Shown in pieces: positions 53,496-62,512 of a stretch of 64,000 nucleotides of DNA. Within the stretch, counting starts at the first letter, position 1. The number at the start of each line of letters is the position of its first letter. This DNA is from Chitinophaga polysaccharea. Lineage in GTDB: Bacteria > Bacteroidota > Bacteroidia > Chitinophagales > Chitinophagaceae. The notes below the pieces were generated by a model that was given only the letters and a program-made list of their open reading frames with translations, made no database searches and was not told where the DNA came from. The stretch covers positions 826,096-890,095 of the forward strand of contig NZ_VIWO01000002.1 of the NCBI RefSeq assembly GCF_007829335.1, in the 5' to 3' direction. The position numbers and the translations under genes were made by a program.

Positions 53496-53615
53496 TTGGG
53501 AAAAATTGAAGTGGCGATTGGCTGGGCTAGTGGCAGTCTTTAGCGGTATGGACGGGCAGACATCTGTATCAGGGTTACTAACAGGGAGATAATAACAACC
53601 GCGATAATATCTGCG

Positions 53616-54455
53616 CTATATTTGGTGTGCTTTTAAACTAAGGTCCATGCTCACAGCACGATTTGTGACAGCGCCTATTGAGACGTAATCGACACCAGTA
53701 CGGGCATAGGAGATAATGTTATCGAGATTGATACCACCCGACGCCTCGGTCTCGTACTTACCGCCAATTAGCTCAATTGCTTCTTCCAATAGTTCCGGCG
53801 AGCAGTTATCGAGCATTATGCGGTGTACATTGCCCACAGCAAGCACACGGCGCACATCATCTAGGTTACGGGTCTCGATCTCTATTTTCAGATTGAGCTC
53901 GTTGACCTCAAGATACTTGTTGGTTTTCTGTATGGCCTGCTCTATGCCACCACAAAAATCGATATGGTTGTCCTTCAGCATAATCATATCGTACAAGCCC
54001 ATGCGAAGGTTGTAACCACCACCAATGCGCACTGCCTGCTTCTCGTATTCGCGGAACAGCGGCGTGGTTTTGCGGGTATCGAGTATTTTGGTTTTGTAGC
54101 CTTTTATTTTATCAGCGTACTTATTGGTAAGCGTTGCGATGCCACTCATACGTTGCATGCAGTTAAGCACCAGTCTTTCTGCTTTTAATATGGTATGCAC
54201 GCTGGCTTCAACGGTAAACGCGATTTCGCCATTATTTACAGCATCGCCATCTTTTTTATAGATGGTGAATTTTGCATCTTCTTCCAGATGATGGAAAATA
54301 TCCTGCGCCACCTGCATACCTGCCAGTATACCTTTTTCTTTTATTTTGAGTATCGCCTTGCCTTTAGCATCGGCTGGTATGGATGCCAGTGTAGAGTAAT
54401 CGCCGCTCCCCACGTCTTCGAGAAATGCTGCGGCAATGAATTCCTGTGTTGTCAT
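53616..54455 (-). CDS. nadC: Nicotinate-nucleotide pyrophosphorylase (carboxylating)
   Basis: Quinolinate phosphoribosyltransferase of de novo NAD synthesis, cytoplasmic, 279 aa. The sequence is highly typical: FLEDVGSGDYSTLASIP, KEKGILAGMQVAQ, NCMQRMSGIATLTNKY, the substrate-binding LDTRKTTPLFREYEKQAVRI, GGYNLRMGLYDMIMLKDNHI, then EIETRNLDDVRR, IMLDNCSPEL and EASGGINLDNI near the end. The frame is open from 54497, but ATG 54455 (MTTQEFIAAAF) starts the conserved protein. Single gene; nadA and nadB are not in the window. Confidence 0.97.
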   Translation of the reverse strand: MTTQEFIAAAFLEDVGSGDYSTLASIPADAKGKAILKIKEKGILAGMQVAQDIFHHLEEDAKFTIYKKDGDAVNNGEIAFTVEASVHTILKAERLVLNCMQRMSGIATLTNKYADKIKGYKTKILDTRKTTPLFREYEKQAVRIGGGYNLRMGLYDMIMLKDNHIDFCGGIEQAIQKTNKYLEVNELNLKIEIETRNLDDVRRVLAVGNVHRIMLDNCSPELLEEAIELIGGKYETEASGGINLDNIISYARTGVDYVSIGAVTNRAVSMDLSLKAHQI

Positions 54456-54573
54456 ACGCTCTGTATTTTCGGACGCAAAATTAAGTAAATAACCCAAGTT
54501 CCCAGTTAAAGAATAAAAAAGAGCATTGTAAATATTGATAGTTTTGAGTTACCACACAAAAAACTGCCGTACA

Positions 54574-54645
54574 ATGCTCAGTGAGGAAAAAATTATATCA
54601 ATTTTCTGTATCATTGATGACATGCTAAAGGCATGTGGTCATAAT
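54574..54645 (+). mobile_element. IS982-like transposase N-terminal fragment
   Basis: ATG 54574 opens MLSEEKIISIFCIIDDMLKA, which resembles the N-terminus of Bacteroidetes IS982-family transposases (x-K-I-I-x-I-Y/F-C-I-I/V-D-D-x-L-K). Similarity ends after about 23 residues and the frame stops at 54694. A short inverted match (CCGTACA at 54567, TGTACGG at 54654) flanks it. Only a shard of the element remains. Confidence 0.45.
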
Positions 54646-54671
54646 AGGAAGTGCTGTACGGTCATATTTAG

Positions 54672-54938
54672 AATACTATTCAATATGGATGGATAACCTC
54701 GCATACTTGCCGTCGTTCTTTTTGTACAAAAGAGTTTCTGGCTGGAACTCCCGTTGAACTAACCATGAAAATAAGTGGCCATAAGAACTTACAGGACTTC
54801 TATCGATATATAAGAATTAGTCCAGAAGAAGCAGGAAGAAAAATTAGGGAAATATGGCTTAATAAAATAGACCTCGTCTTATACTATTCAGTACAGCCGG
54901 TCCTATTACTTGTCTGTTACCCGTTGATTTATTGCTAA
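54672..54938 (+). pseudogene. Tyrosine recombinase (integrase) C-terminal fragment
   Basis: An open plus-strand frame reads ITSHTCRRSFCTKEFLAGTP, VELTMKISGHKNLQDFYRYI and ISPEEAGRKIREIW. It contains the second half of a tyrosine recombinase active site in order: H-x-x-R (HTCR, about 54702-54713), G-H (SGHKN) and the nucleophilic Tyr region DFYRYI. The N-terminal domain and first catalytic Arg are absent, with a TAG at 54669-54671 just upstream; after REIW the frame drifts to unrelated sequence. It is a remnant of an integrated element such as a conjugative transposon. Confidence 0.75.
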
Positions 54939-55095
54939 AACTTCACCATGAAATATATCCCATACATCATATTGACATGCCCGGTTTCTATATTTTAGTG
55001 CTACCCAAAAACGATAGTAAGCTAATAGTTGGTTAGTGTTAAAAGTATAATTTTTTTTTATTACTTTTGACAGAATTTAAATTTTAGAAAACTCT

Positions 55096-55752
55096 ATGAA
55101 ACCAACAGTTTTACCTCGAAATTTAAAATGGCTCAATGCTGTCATATTGATCATCATGGCTATCGTTACCCTGGATGCCAGTAGTTTTTGGACTGCTTGG
55201 GAGGGGAATCCGGCATTTCCTGGTTATGGTTGGAACAGGTTCAGCTATTTTACGCTCCAGAGCAATTTTATAGCCACAGCTACTTATTTGATTGCTGCGG
55301 CTGCAATTCTACAAAAAAAAGAACTTGGTGAATGGTTCAAATATCTCCGTGGTGGCGCAGTACTTTACATGATGGTAACCGGTATCGTGTTTGCGGTGTT
55401 GCTTCGAAACACACCATTGGATCCTGGTCATTTTAGTTGGGGAGATTTTATCTTACATGAATTTGGTCCAATTTTTATTACTGTTTGGTGGTTATTATGG
55501 CCTTCTCGAAAACCTATTACTGCTGCTAAAGCTTTTTATCTATTGATATTCCCACTTTTATGGGTTATTTATACTTTTATTCGTGCTTCGATTACCGGTT
55601 GGTATCCTTATCCGTTTCTTGATCCCGCTACTGCAGGGGGCGCATCAGGTGTTACGACCTATGTATGTGGCTTAACAGTGTTTTTTATAATGTTGTCTCA
55701 ATTGCTCGCCTGGATTAGCCGTGCACGGGAAAATAACAATACACTTTATTAA
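55096..55752 (+). CDS. Pr6Pr family integral membrane protein
   Basis: 218-aa polytopic protein with about six transmembrane helices (WLNAVILIIMAIVTLD, IATATYLIAAAAIL, VLYMMVTGIVFAVLL, FYLLIFPLLWVIYTFIRAS, VTTYVCGLTVFFIMLSQLL). The motifs FSYFTLQSNF, DFILHEFGPIFITVWWL and GWYPYPFLDP are those of the Pr6Pr (FAR-17a/AIG1-like) family. Enzymatic function unknown; related eukaryotic proteins hydrolyse FAHFA lipids through conserved Thr and His residues, and T/H residues are present here in SYFTLQSNF and LHEF. TACTTTTG at 55062-55069 fits a -7 element, without a clear -33. Confidence 0.88.
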   Translation: MKPTVLPRNLKWLNAVILIIMAIVTLDASSFWTAWEGNPAFPGYGWNRFSYFTLQSNFIATATYLIAAAAILQKKELGEWFKYLRGGAVLYMMVTGIVFAVLLRNTPLDPGHFSWGDFILHEFGPIFITVWWLLWPSRKPITAAKAFYLLIFPLLWVIYTFIRASITGWYPYPFLDPATAGGASGVTTYVCGLTVFFIMLSQLLAWISRARENNNTLY

Positions 55753-56106
55753 AATAACGTGAGCTCTGGCCTAGGAGGCTATCGGGATTAAGAGAAAGCA
55801 ATAAATATAATTCTTGAATAAGGAAACCAAGTACCAATATCCGCCTTCAAAATACCCCATCAATTGTTATATTACGTATTGCTCGTTATCACAAAAGATT
55901 CTGCCGCAATTTAGAATTGGTCTCAACTTCTACGGCAGGAAGAATAAACCAGCCTGTTTAGCTTGTACGGCGCGCACCGGTATTCCAAACTGGTACATTG
56001 GGTCATGGCATATTTTCACGACAACTCCGGAGACGGTAACAATAGTTTGTTTAAATTACTGAAATTTATAATTGTCCTGATCTCGTTGACATCGTACTAG
56101 TAAAAC
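55753..56106. other. Intergenic region, no gene recognised
   Basis: About 350 bp between the Pr6Pr and AraC genes. Only a TTG-started frame of 82 codons (55814-56062, plus) with no recognisable motif is present. A weak inverted pair CTGCCG / CGGCAG lies around 55910-55945. It could be decayed coding DNA; I see nothing that can be supported. Confidence 0.4.
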
Positions 56107-56973
56107 ATGGCACTAAGTAAAAAAAAGCAGGCTATTCCATTCCACAGTTTAGAGGTGCAGCAAACGTTGAATGTGCATCTGCGACAGCTGGAGGGCCCGG
56201 GACTGGGTAAAACAGTGATCGAGTCTGCCCATCGTGATGATTATTATATTTTATTGTTTCAGCAGGAAGGAGTAAGTCGTTTAATGGTAGATTTCAGGGA
56301 AGTTATCTTAACAGGCCCCTGTATTTATTATATTCTTCCGGGACAGGTACATCACTATAAGTCTATTCAGGAGGTATCCGGATGGCTGCTGGGTACAGAT
56401 CCACTTTCAATAGACCCTGCTTACCGGCAGGTGTTTGAGGAAGCTTTGAGTGAGCCGCAGCCCGCCATGCCGTCGTTGCAGATACAACAGCAATTGCATC
56501 ATTGCTTCAAGGCCATGCGTCATTTGCTGCAGCACCCGGCAACTATATTCAATGATACTGTTTTATCTCACCTTATTTCCGTCTGCGCAGGAATATTTGC
56601 CGGTATCTTTTTAGCGGCAAAGGAACGCCTTCAGATATCTAAAGACCGACCCGCTATAGTTACCCATCAATTCCGCCACCTGGTAAGCAGTAATTATGGG
56701 CAGGAGAAAAGCCCGGCTGCATATGCCACGCTGCTTAACTTGTCATTGCCCTACCTGAATGAATGCGTAAAAGGGACTACAGGAAAACCGGTGAGCTATT
56801 GGATCCGGCAGGCCGTGATGTTAGAGGCTAAGCGCCTTTTAGCCTACAGTACTTTTAGTATTAAAGAGATTGCCTACAAGCTGGGCTATGATGATCATAC
56901 GTATTTTTCCCGCCTGTTTATAAAGGAAATGAATATAACCCCTGCCCGTTTCCGCAAAAGTTACCACGGATAA
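56107..56973 (+). CDS. AraC family transcriptional regulator
   Basis: 288-aa regulator. The N-terminal cupin-like sensor domain (DDYYILLFQQEGVSRLMVDF, GPCIYYILPGQVHHYKSI) is followed by a C-terminal AraC DNA-binding domain with LLNLSLPYLNECVKGTTGKP and FSIKEIAYKLGYDDHTYFSR, ending in NITPARFRKSY. It lies 78 bp before the NTF2-like gene on the same strand and may regulate it. Ligand unknown. Confidence 0.92.
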   Translation: MALSKKKQAIPFHSLEVQQTLNVHLRQLEGPGLGKTVIESAHRDDYYILLFQQEGVSRLMVDFREVILTGPCIYYILPGQVHHYKSIQEVSGWLLGTDPLSIDPAYRQVFEEALSEPQPAMPSLQIQQQLHHCFKAMRHLLQHPATIFNDTVLSHLISVCAGIFAGIFLAAKERLQISKDRPAIVTHQFRHLVSSNYGQEKSPAAYATLLNLSLPYLNECVKGTTGKPVSYWIRQAVMLEAKRLLAYSTFSIKEIAYKLGYDDHTYFSRLFIKEMNITPARFRKSYHG

Positions 56974-57051
56974 TCCAATTTTTCCTACGTTCATACCCTG
57001 TTTCTGCCGGAACTAATCCTGTTATTTTGTATTATTCAAAAATGATAAAAA

Positions 57052-57444
57052 ATGGAAAGCAACAAAGCATTAATTAAGGAAAGTTTCAAGGCAGTAGTGG
57101 AAAACCTCGCTTATAATGAAGCTGCGGTGGAAAAATATTTCAGCAAGAGATATGTGCAAAAGGTAGACGGAAAAGAACTGGATTACCAGGGCTTTTGTCA
57201 ACATATGAAAGTACAAAAGCAGGCGTTGAAATATCTATCTACCGATTTTATCACCATTGTAGAAGAGGGAGGGATCGTATTTACTAATCACATTGTTAAT
57301 ATGGAAACCAAAGAAGGCCGTTCAGCAAGCATCCAGGTGATCGCGGAATTTCATGTGGAGGAAGGTAAAATAATTTACTGTAATGAACTGACACATCTCA
57401 GGAGCGGTGATGAGCAAGATCGTGATCTGGGTTCGCGGCATTGA
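57052..57444 (+). CDS. NTF2-like/SnoaL-type protein
   Basis: 130-aa small soluble protein with the SnoaL/NTF2-like pattern: N-terminal helices (ESFKAVVENLAYNEAAVEKY, KRYVQKVDG), a second helix (DYQGFCQHMKVQKQAL), then strands (FITIVEEGGIVFTNHIVNME, SIQVIAEFHVEEGKIIYCNE). Such proteins are isomerase-like or stress-associated; the substrate cannot be read from sequence. Downstream of an AraC regulator. Confidence 0.8.
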   Translation: MESNKALIKESFKAVVENLAYNEAAVEKYFSKRYVQKVDGKELDYQGFCQHMKVQKQALKYLSTDFITIVEEGGIVFTNHIVNMETKEGRSASIQVIAEFHVEEGKIIYCNELTHLRSGDEQDRDLGSRH

Positions 57445-57604
57445 TATGGCTGGTCCAATGTAGCAGAGCTTATAAAAACAAAATCACCCTCATGAATAAC
57501 GGATATTTTAAGTGATTTCGCAAGGTTCGCATGAAGGTAATTATTTCTCAAATGATAACCAGTTGAAGGTATTTTTTGAACTTTTCATCACATTATAGCG
57601 TAAA

Positions 57605-57730
57605 TTATAGAGCAAAAAAAGAAGACACCGCCCCTGGTGTGGGTCTTCTTTTTTTCCAGTGATCCCCTTGTATTACGTTTAAGAGCGTTGCAAGCCCCGC
57701 AACAGTTTTAATAACTACCTTACTTTTCAT
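57605..57730 (-). CDS. Doubtful 41-codon ORF at the end of the lycopene cyclase remnant
   Basis: ATG 57730 overlaps the stop of the lycopene cyclase remnant and reads MKSKVVIKTVAGLATLLNVI, then runs through the terminator hairpin to a stop at 57605. The C-terminal third is simply the translation of the hairpin and its T tract. Listed because it could be a coupled small gene, but it is more likely chance. Confidence 0.2.
   Translation of the reverse strand: MKSKVVIKTVAGLATLLNVIQGDHWKKRRPTPGAVSSFFAL
57614..57655. terminator. Bidirectional hairpin terminator
   Basis: A7 tract, stem GAAGAC / GTCTTC with an alternative inner stem ACACC / GGTGT, then a T8 tract. It can terminate the plus-strand NTF2-like gene and the minus-strand lycopene cyclase remnant. 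Confidence 0.78.
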
Positions 57731-58192
57731 TATGTCTGTTTTGGAATTGTTTAAAGAAATAGATGACAAGTAGAAATTGGGCATAGCCATACACGGTGTC
57801 CTCTACAGGTATCGTGAGCAGCCTTACATTAAGGATTTCTTCAGGATTATAATTGACAATGGGGGAGTTAATCCCGGTTCCCGTAAGAATGCCATTGACA
57901 ATAAAAAAACCGGGCATCAAAATAAAATAGACAAGCGAAGCAGATCCTATCCATTCTTTCCTGGCAATAAAATGGAGATAGGTCAATGTAAGGTAAGGGT
58001 TGTCGCCATTGCTGTAACAAGTGTATAAAGCCTTGTATGACAAAGCAAGGCTGTAAGGCCACATAGAACAACCGTTGCGAAAACAATAATAGTATTGAAC
58101 CCATTGAAACGGGAGAGGTCATAAAAGGTATTAAGGCAGTAGAAGGTAAATACACAGGAAAATGGTATACAAAGAAAATTTACCACAGACAT
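57720..58192 (-). pseudogene. Lycopene cyclase domain (CrtYcd-like) remnant, frameshifted and truncated
   Basis: The minus strand encodes the second domain of a heterodimer-type lycopene beta-cyclase, an inner-membrane carotenoid enzyme, in two frames. The first frame reads FLCIPFSCVFTFYCLNTFYD and RLYTLVTAMATTLTLH, then stops at 57981-57983. Shifting frame there gives LTYLHFIARKEWIGSASLVY, FFIVNGILTGTGINSPIVNY and NPEEILNVRLLTIPVEDTVY. The last block (NGxLTG, WYN/NYNP, RLxTIPxEDxxYG) is the family signature. The first domain, about 110 residues, is missing; an IS256-type remnant lies at the breakpoint. One frameshift plus truncation make it a pseudogene. Confidence 0.82.
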
Positions 58193-58349
58193 GAAAGATG
58201 TTTATGCGGCACCGACCAGACAGGCTGCTATGGCTGCTCTTGACGTGCTGGATGCTAAGTGGAGCACAAAGTATGCATACGCTATCAGAAGCTGGCGTAA
58301 AAACTGGGAGGAACGTTGTTACTGTCGTACCAGATCAATCCAGCTTTAG
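58150..58349 (+). mobile_element. IS256-family transposase C-terminal remnant
   Basis: The plus-strand frame through ATG 58191 reads KFTTDMKDVYAAPTRQAAMA, ALDVLDAKWSTKYAYAIRSW and RKNWEE, then unrelated residues to TAG 58347-58349. This matches the IS256/mutator transposase region before the last catalytic Glu: '(k)DLKxVYxAPT', 'A-x-x-x-L-D-x-x-x-x-K-W-x-x-K-Y-P-x-x-x-x-S-W-x-x-N-W'. The N-terminal catalytic parts and the C-terminus are missing. The fragment lies exactly between the truncated lycopene cyclase and the 3' end of the receptor gene. Confidence 0.75.
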
Positions 58350-60835
58350 AAAGAAAAAGAATAAGTTACATAGGGGAACAATCTGATAGGAGACGAAATA
58401 TTGATTTCGGGCTTATCATTTATTAAGGTCACATCAACATAAAATGGTACGGGTCTGCAGAAAAGATTGTTGATGCCGAATTGCAACGTTCCTGTTTTCC
58501 CGGATTTATACACTTTCATATAGGCAGCGTTGAAATTAAGGCTATAATTATCCGATAACCGGTGGTTATTAGGTTCTATGACCGTGTAGGTACTGCCCTG
58601 TCCCGGGGCACCGGCTGTTTTCATGGGCAGGGAAACCAGTCGGCCAGTGCTGAAGCTGCCGCTGAAAGATAATGTCCACTGTTTATCCAGCTTTTTAGAA
58701 AGCAGTAGATTGGCGATATGGGTAATGTCGTTCGGAGACCGGAAAGGCCTGCCATTATAGATAGAATCAAACTGCATGCTCGCACGCCCCAATGTATATG
58801 CACACTGAATGTCCAGGCTTTTCCATTGCTTATCCAGTTCCAGTTCCAGCCCCTGGCTATTGCCTGTGCCAGAGCACAGCCTGCCGAATTTCACCACGCC
58901 GTCAAACAACGGCTGGTACATGAGGATATCAGCGAACTTCTTCCCGTAGAACTGGGCCGAAAATTTCCCCTGTCTGAAGCGGCGGATGAAGCCCAGTTCG
59001 AATATCATTGAACGCTCGGGTGGTAAATTTGCAGTGCTGGGCGCCCTGAACTCAGAGGGAAGGGAGGCGATGCTGGAGGTGATCTGGTGGTAGAATTGTG
59101 TCATGACCGCATAGGAAGCGAATAACTCGTGTCGTTTATCTATCCTATAGGTAAGGGTATTGCGCGGCTGAAACGAGTGGTAGGTTTTTCCAGGAGCAAT
59201 AAATGCGGTATAATTTAGCCCGGCCTTCAGCCTGATGTTATGGGAAATGCTAATATCGTTATCGGTATATATTTTCAGTTGCTGCGCCTGCAGATATTGT
59301 TCGGGATAAGTCAGTCCCTCATCTTCCCTTTCCGCTTTTCCCCTGTAACCGGTAAAATTGATCTTAATGCCGGCAGATGAAGAAAACTCGTTGGACCAGG
59401 AGTAATGGAAATTGCTTTCAACCCCGATGTCGGTAATGTTGTTGTACTGCTTGGTACCACTTTGCAGTTTATCCTGCCATTGGTTTTTAAAGTTACTGAC
59501 GACCACTATACTGTTTTGAAACAGTCTGGGGTTGATCACTTTGTTCCACCGGAAAGAAAGTGATCGATTGCCCCATCGTAAAGTAGGGATAGTTATTTCA
59601 CTGAACACGCCCAGCCGCAACATGTCGCTGCCGGCATATCCAGCCAGGTAGATACGGTTTGTTGAATCGATCCGGTAGTTGAGTTTGATATTAGCATCAT
59701 AGAGATAATAGGTAAGTTCGTTACAATCCCGGCAAACAAACCTGATAAGGCCGTCAATCCAGCTGCGCCGGAAACTGCCCATGAAGGAGATTTTATCTTT
59801 GACTACCGGCCCTTCCAGCATGACGGATGTATTGATGAAACCGACATTGGCGGTACCGTGATAGGCTTCCATATTTCCGTCTTTCGTTTTGATATCTATA
59901 ACAGACGATAGCCTTCCTTCATAACGTGCGGGAAACGCGCCTTTGAAAAAATCAATGCGCTTGATAGCGTCATTGTTAAAAATAGACAACCAGCCTGTAA
60001 AGTGGTAGGGATTGTAAATAGGGGCGCCGTCGAGCAATACGAGGTTTTGGTCAGTTGTACCCGCTCTGACGTTTAATCCTCCGCTGCTATATACACCTGC
60101 ACCAAGACCTGCCATTCTCAACGGATCGGGTTCGCCCAGAGGGAAGGGCGCCTGTTTGGTTTTATGGGTATTTAGCAGACTGCGTTCTTTGGGAACCGGT
60201 TCATTATCGGACGTTACATCTACCACCTTCAGTTCCTGTGTTAGGCCGGGCAATTTGAAATGGCGGGTTGCAGGCCTGCTGATGCCGATGGTATCTATAA
60301 CCGGGAGATGGCCGATATAGCTGATCCGGATAATATGGTTACCTGGAGGGAGCTGCAGGGTATAAAATCCATAGTCGTTGGTGCTGATCGCCAACTGGGC
60401 GTCCTGAACGTAAACAGACGCACCGGGTAGCACCTCTCCTGTATTGCCGCTATAAACGAAGCCGCTAAGTGTGAGTAGCGCGACCGGCTTTCGGTTCGGT
60501 TTATAAAGAATGACTTTGCCGGGCACCTCCATCATTTCCAGGCCATCGCCTGCCAGTAGCAGCAGTAGTACCTCTCGTAAAGGATAAGTGCCTTTAGTCA
60601 GCCTGATGGTCCGGTTCAAATCAAGCTGTGCATGGTTATAAGATAAGGTTACCCCTTGTGCGGCCAGGTGTGAAAAATGAACGGAAAGACTGGCCGATTC
60701 GATCTCGATTTTAACCGGCTGCTGCAGCGGGAGGCAGCTATACTGCGCCAGAAGGCCGCTGTTGCCCAACAAGATGCAGGAGAACAGGAGTAGTAATTGC
60801 CGTAATACCTGTTTATTTGCATTCAAGGCCCTCAA
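58346..60835 (-). CDS. FecA-like TonB-dependent receptor with STN and carboxypeptidase-like domains
   Basis: 829-aa outer-membrane receptor, third member of a sigma/FecR/receptor set. Export segment (LLLLFSCILLGNSGLLAQ), STN domain about 40-115 (IEIESASLSVHFSHLAAQG), carboxypeptidase-regulatory-like domain (LSGFVYSGNTGEVLPGASVY), plug (AGLGAGVYSSGGLNVRAGTT, DQNLVLLDGAPIYNPYHFTG), then the barrel. It is shorter than SusC and has no SusD. No ATG is available: TTG 60835 or 60826 is the likely start, overlapping the fecR stop by about 20 bp. The stop abuts the IS256 remnant. Substrate unknown. Confidence 0.92.
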   Translation of the reverse strand: MRALNANKQVLRQLLLLFSCILLGNSGLLAQYSCLPLQQPVKIEIESASLSVHFSHLAAQGVTLSYNHAQLDLNRTIRLTKGTYPLREVLLLLLAGDGLEMMEVPGKVILYKPNRKPVALLTLSGFVYSGNTGEVLPGASVYVQDAQLAISTNDYGFYTLQLPPGNHIIRISYIGHLPVIDTIGISRPATRHFKLPGLTQELKVVDVTSDNEPVPKERSLLNTHKTKQAPFPLGEPDPLRMAGLGAGVYSSGGLNVRAGTTDQNLVLLDGAPIYNPYHFTGWLSIFNNDAIKRIDFFKGAFPARYEGRLSSVIDIKTKDGNMEAYHGTANVGFINTSVMLEGPVVKDKISFMGSFRRSWIDGLIRFVCRDCNELTYYLYDANIKLNYRIDSTNRIYLAGYAGSDMLRLGVFSEITIPTLRWGNRSLSFRWNKVINPRLFQNSIVVVSNFKNQWQDKLQSGTKQYNNITDIGVESNFHYSWSNEFSSSAGIKINFTGYRGKAEREDEGLTYPEQYLQAQQLKIYTDNDISISHNIRLKAGLNYTAFIAPGKTYHSFQPRNTLTYRIDKRHELFASYAVMTQFYHQITSSIASLPSEFRAPSTANLPPERSMIFELGFIRRFRQGKFSAQFYGKKFADILMYQPLFDGVVKFGRLCSGTGNSQGLELELDKQWKSLDIQCAYTLGRASMQFDSIYNGRPFRSPNDITHIANLLLSKKLDKQWTLSFSGSFSTGRLVSLPMKTAGAPGQGSTYTVIEPNNHRLSDNYSLNFNAAYMKVYKSGKTGTLQFGINNLFCRPVPFYVDVTLINDKPEINISSPIRLFPYVTYSFSF

Positions 60836-61766
60836 TCGTAATCTCTTTGTTTTTTATGCTGTAATGGAACCCAGTCAGGATGCTAAGTTCTTTTAATACG
60901 CCATCCAGGTTAGTGTGTTCAAATCGTGAAGTAATTTTACAGGAATCCGCAGTACGGGGCGCACTTATTGTTACGCCATAACATTTTTCGATATCGGAGA
61001 ATGCTTTTGAAAGCGGAGTGCCGTTGAATACAAGGGTTTGCGTTTTCCAAGAAAGGAGGTTTACATCGGTTTCAGGAAATGGCAGAAGAACGCCGTTCTC
61101 ATACCTGGCCGTCTGGTTTGGTGTTAAGACAACTGCTCTTTCCCCATCTTGCCCCCTGACGGCTACTTTGCCCGTAATTACACTGACGGATGGGCTGTTG
61201 CCGGCCTTTACAAGGAACGAGGTGCCTAGTACGCTGACTTCCAACTTTTCGGTGGATACTATGAACGGTTTTGCTGCACCCGGTACTACTTCGAAAAATA
61301 CTTCCCCGGTTGCACTGACCTTGCGGCTTCCCAGGAAATAGCGGTTGTAGGTGATGCTGGCGTTTCTGTTCAGTGTAACGGAAGATCCGTCCGGTAAAAC
61401 GATGTGCCGCACTTCGGCCATTTGCGCATGTTCGGTGACCGGTGAGGTAATGTACTGCCACAAGCCGATGGCTATACATGCTACTGCTGCTGCGACACCA
61501 ATTGCCAGCCTGTATTTCCTGTAAAACGGCACCTCTCTGCCGGAGGTGCGTGATGCGAGCAACTGCTCCGCTTTTTGCCACGCAAGCTGCGTATCAAACA
61601 CTTGTGGTACCTGGGCAGAAGATTCTGCCCAAAGTATCCGAAGCGACAGGTAAGTTTCCGGATGCTCCGTCATCCATTTTTTGAGAATGGCCTCTTCCTC
61701 GCCGTTTGTTTCACCAGCAAAATGGCGGGCCAATAGTGTATCCATATATTCTTCGCCTGTTGACAT
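60813..61766 (-). CDS. FecR family anti-sigma factor
   Basis: 317-aa anti-sigma factor: short cytoplasmic helical part (LARHFAGETNGEEEAILKKW), one transmembrane helix (LAIGVAAAVACIAIGLWQYI), FecR domain (HIVLPDGSSVTLNRNASITY, SATGEVFFEV, LEVSVLGTSFLVKAG) and a DUF4974-like C-terminus (LVFNGTPLSKAFSDIEKCYG). Located 12 bp after the sigma gene and overlapping the receptor gene, so the three are coupled. ATG 61766 or 61748 are both possible. Confidence 0.93.
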   Translation of the reverse strand: MSTGEEYMDTLLARHFAGETNGEEEAILKKWMTEHPETYLSLRILWAESSAQVPQVFDTQLAWQKAEQLLASRTSGREVPFYRKYRLAIGVAAAVACIAIGLWQYITSPVTEHAQMAEVRHIVLPDGSSVTLNRNASITYNRYFLGSRKVSATGEVFFEVVPGAAKPFIVSTEKLEVSVLGTSFLVKAGNSPSVSVITGKVAVRGQDGERAVVLTPNQTARYENGVLLPFPETDVNLLSWKTQTLVFNGTPLSKAFSDIEKCYGVTISAPRTADSCKITSRFEHTNLDGVLKELSILTGFHYSIKNKEITIEGLECK

Positions 61767-61778
61767 CTTGCTTTTAAT

Positions 61779-62354
61779 TTAAAACGCTATTTCGCTTAAT
61801 ACTCCTATGTCTATACCATGAAACCTTACATAATAGATAAGTGCCAGCAGGAAAACCGGATTTTCCGCCGCAAACTTGCGCATGTGTTTGATGGCCTTTC
61901 CCATCTGGTTCTCTACCGTTTTTACCGATATGTCCAGTTTGTCCGCAATCTGTTTGTAAGAGAGATTTTCCAATCTGCTTAGTTTAAAAATTTCCAGACA
62001 TTTCGGAGGAAGCCCTTCAAATGCCCGTTCGACCAGTTTCCCGGCGCAATGTTGCGGATAGTTCCCGTCATATGGATCATCGTCTGCTGCAAATGGGGCC
62101 AGTTCATCGATATCCTGCAAATGCATACGCTTTCGCAACATGGAAATGCACTTGTTCCTGGTGGCTGTATACAGGTAGTATTTTAAGGCGTGATCTCCCA
62201 GCTTATCCTTTTTTAGTTCCCAAAATCGGATTAATACATCCTGCACTGCATCCTCACACTCATTTCGGTCGCCCAGAAATTTAAATGCATAGTTGCACAA
62301 CTGCTGATAGTTTTCCAGAAACAATGTTTTGAAAATTTCTTGTGCCTCGGTCAT
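61779..62354 (-). CDS. ECF sigma factor, FecI type
   Basis: 191-aa sigma factor: region 2 FLENYQQLCNYAFKFLGDRN and ECEDAVQDVLIRFWELKK; region 4 FEGLPPKCLEIFKLSRLENL and SYKQIADKLDISVKTVENQM. The hydrophobic tail (FLLALIYYVRF) is again present. Upstream and in phase with its FecR and receptor genes. Divergent from the beta-barrel gene at 62513, with 158 bp between the starts. Confidence 0.94.
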   Translation of the reverse strand: MTEAQEIFKTLFLENYQQLCNYAFKFLGDRNECEDAVQDVLIRFWELKKDKLGDHALKYYLYTATRNKCISMLRKRMHLQDIDELAPFAADDDPYDGNYPQHCAGKLVERAFEGLPPKCLEIFKLSRLENLSYKQIADKLDISVKTVENQMGKAIKHMRKFAAENPVFLLALIYYVRFHGIDIGVLSEIAF

Positions 62355-62512
62355 TTATGATAATCTACTGATTGCTTGAGATGTTGTGAAGATAAGGAAA
62401 TCTTTACGGGATAATTTTTTTTATGCCGTAGGGGTATTTGTTTTTAGTGCGTGTTAGTGGCAAGAATGGCGGTAAGCGCAACATTGACAGCATACGTTTA
62501 CAAATAAATCAT

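Noticed and set aside
58198..58386. 62-codon plus-strand frame beginning MFMRHRPDRLLWLL
   Set aside because: It is a shifted frame over the IS256 remnant; the frame through 58191 carries the transposase similarity.
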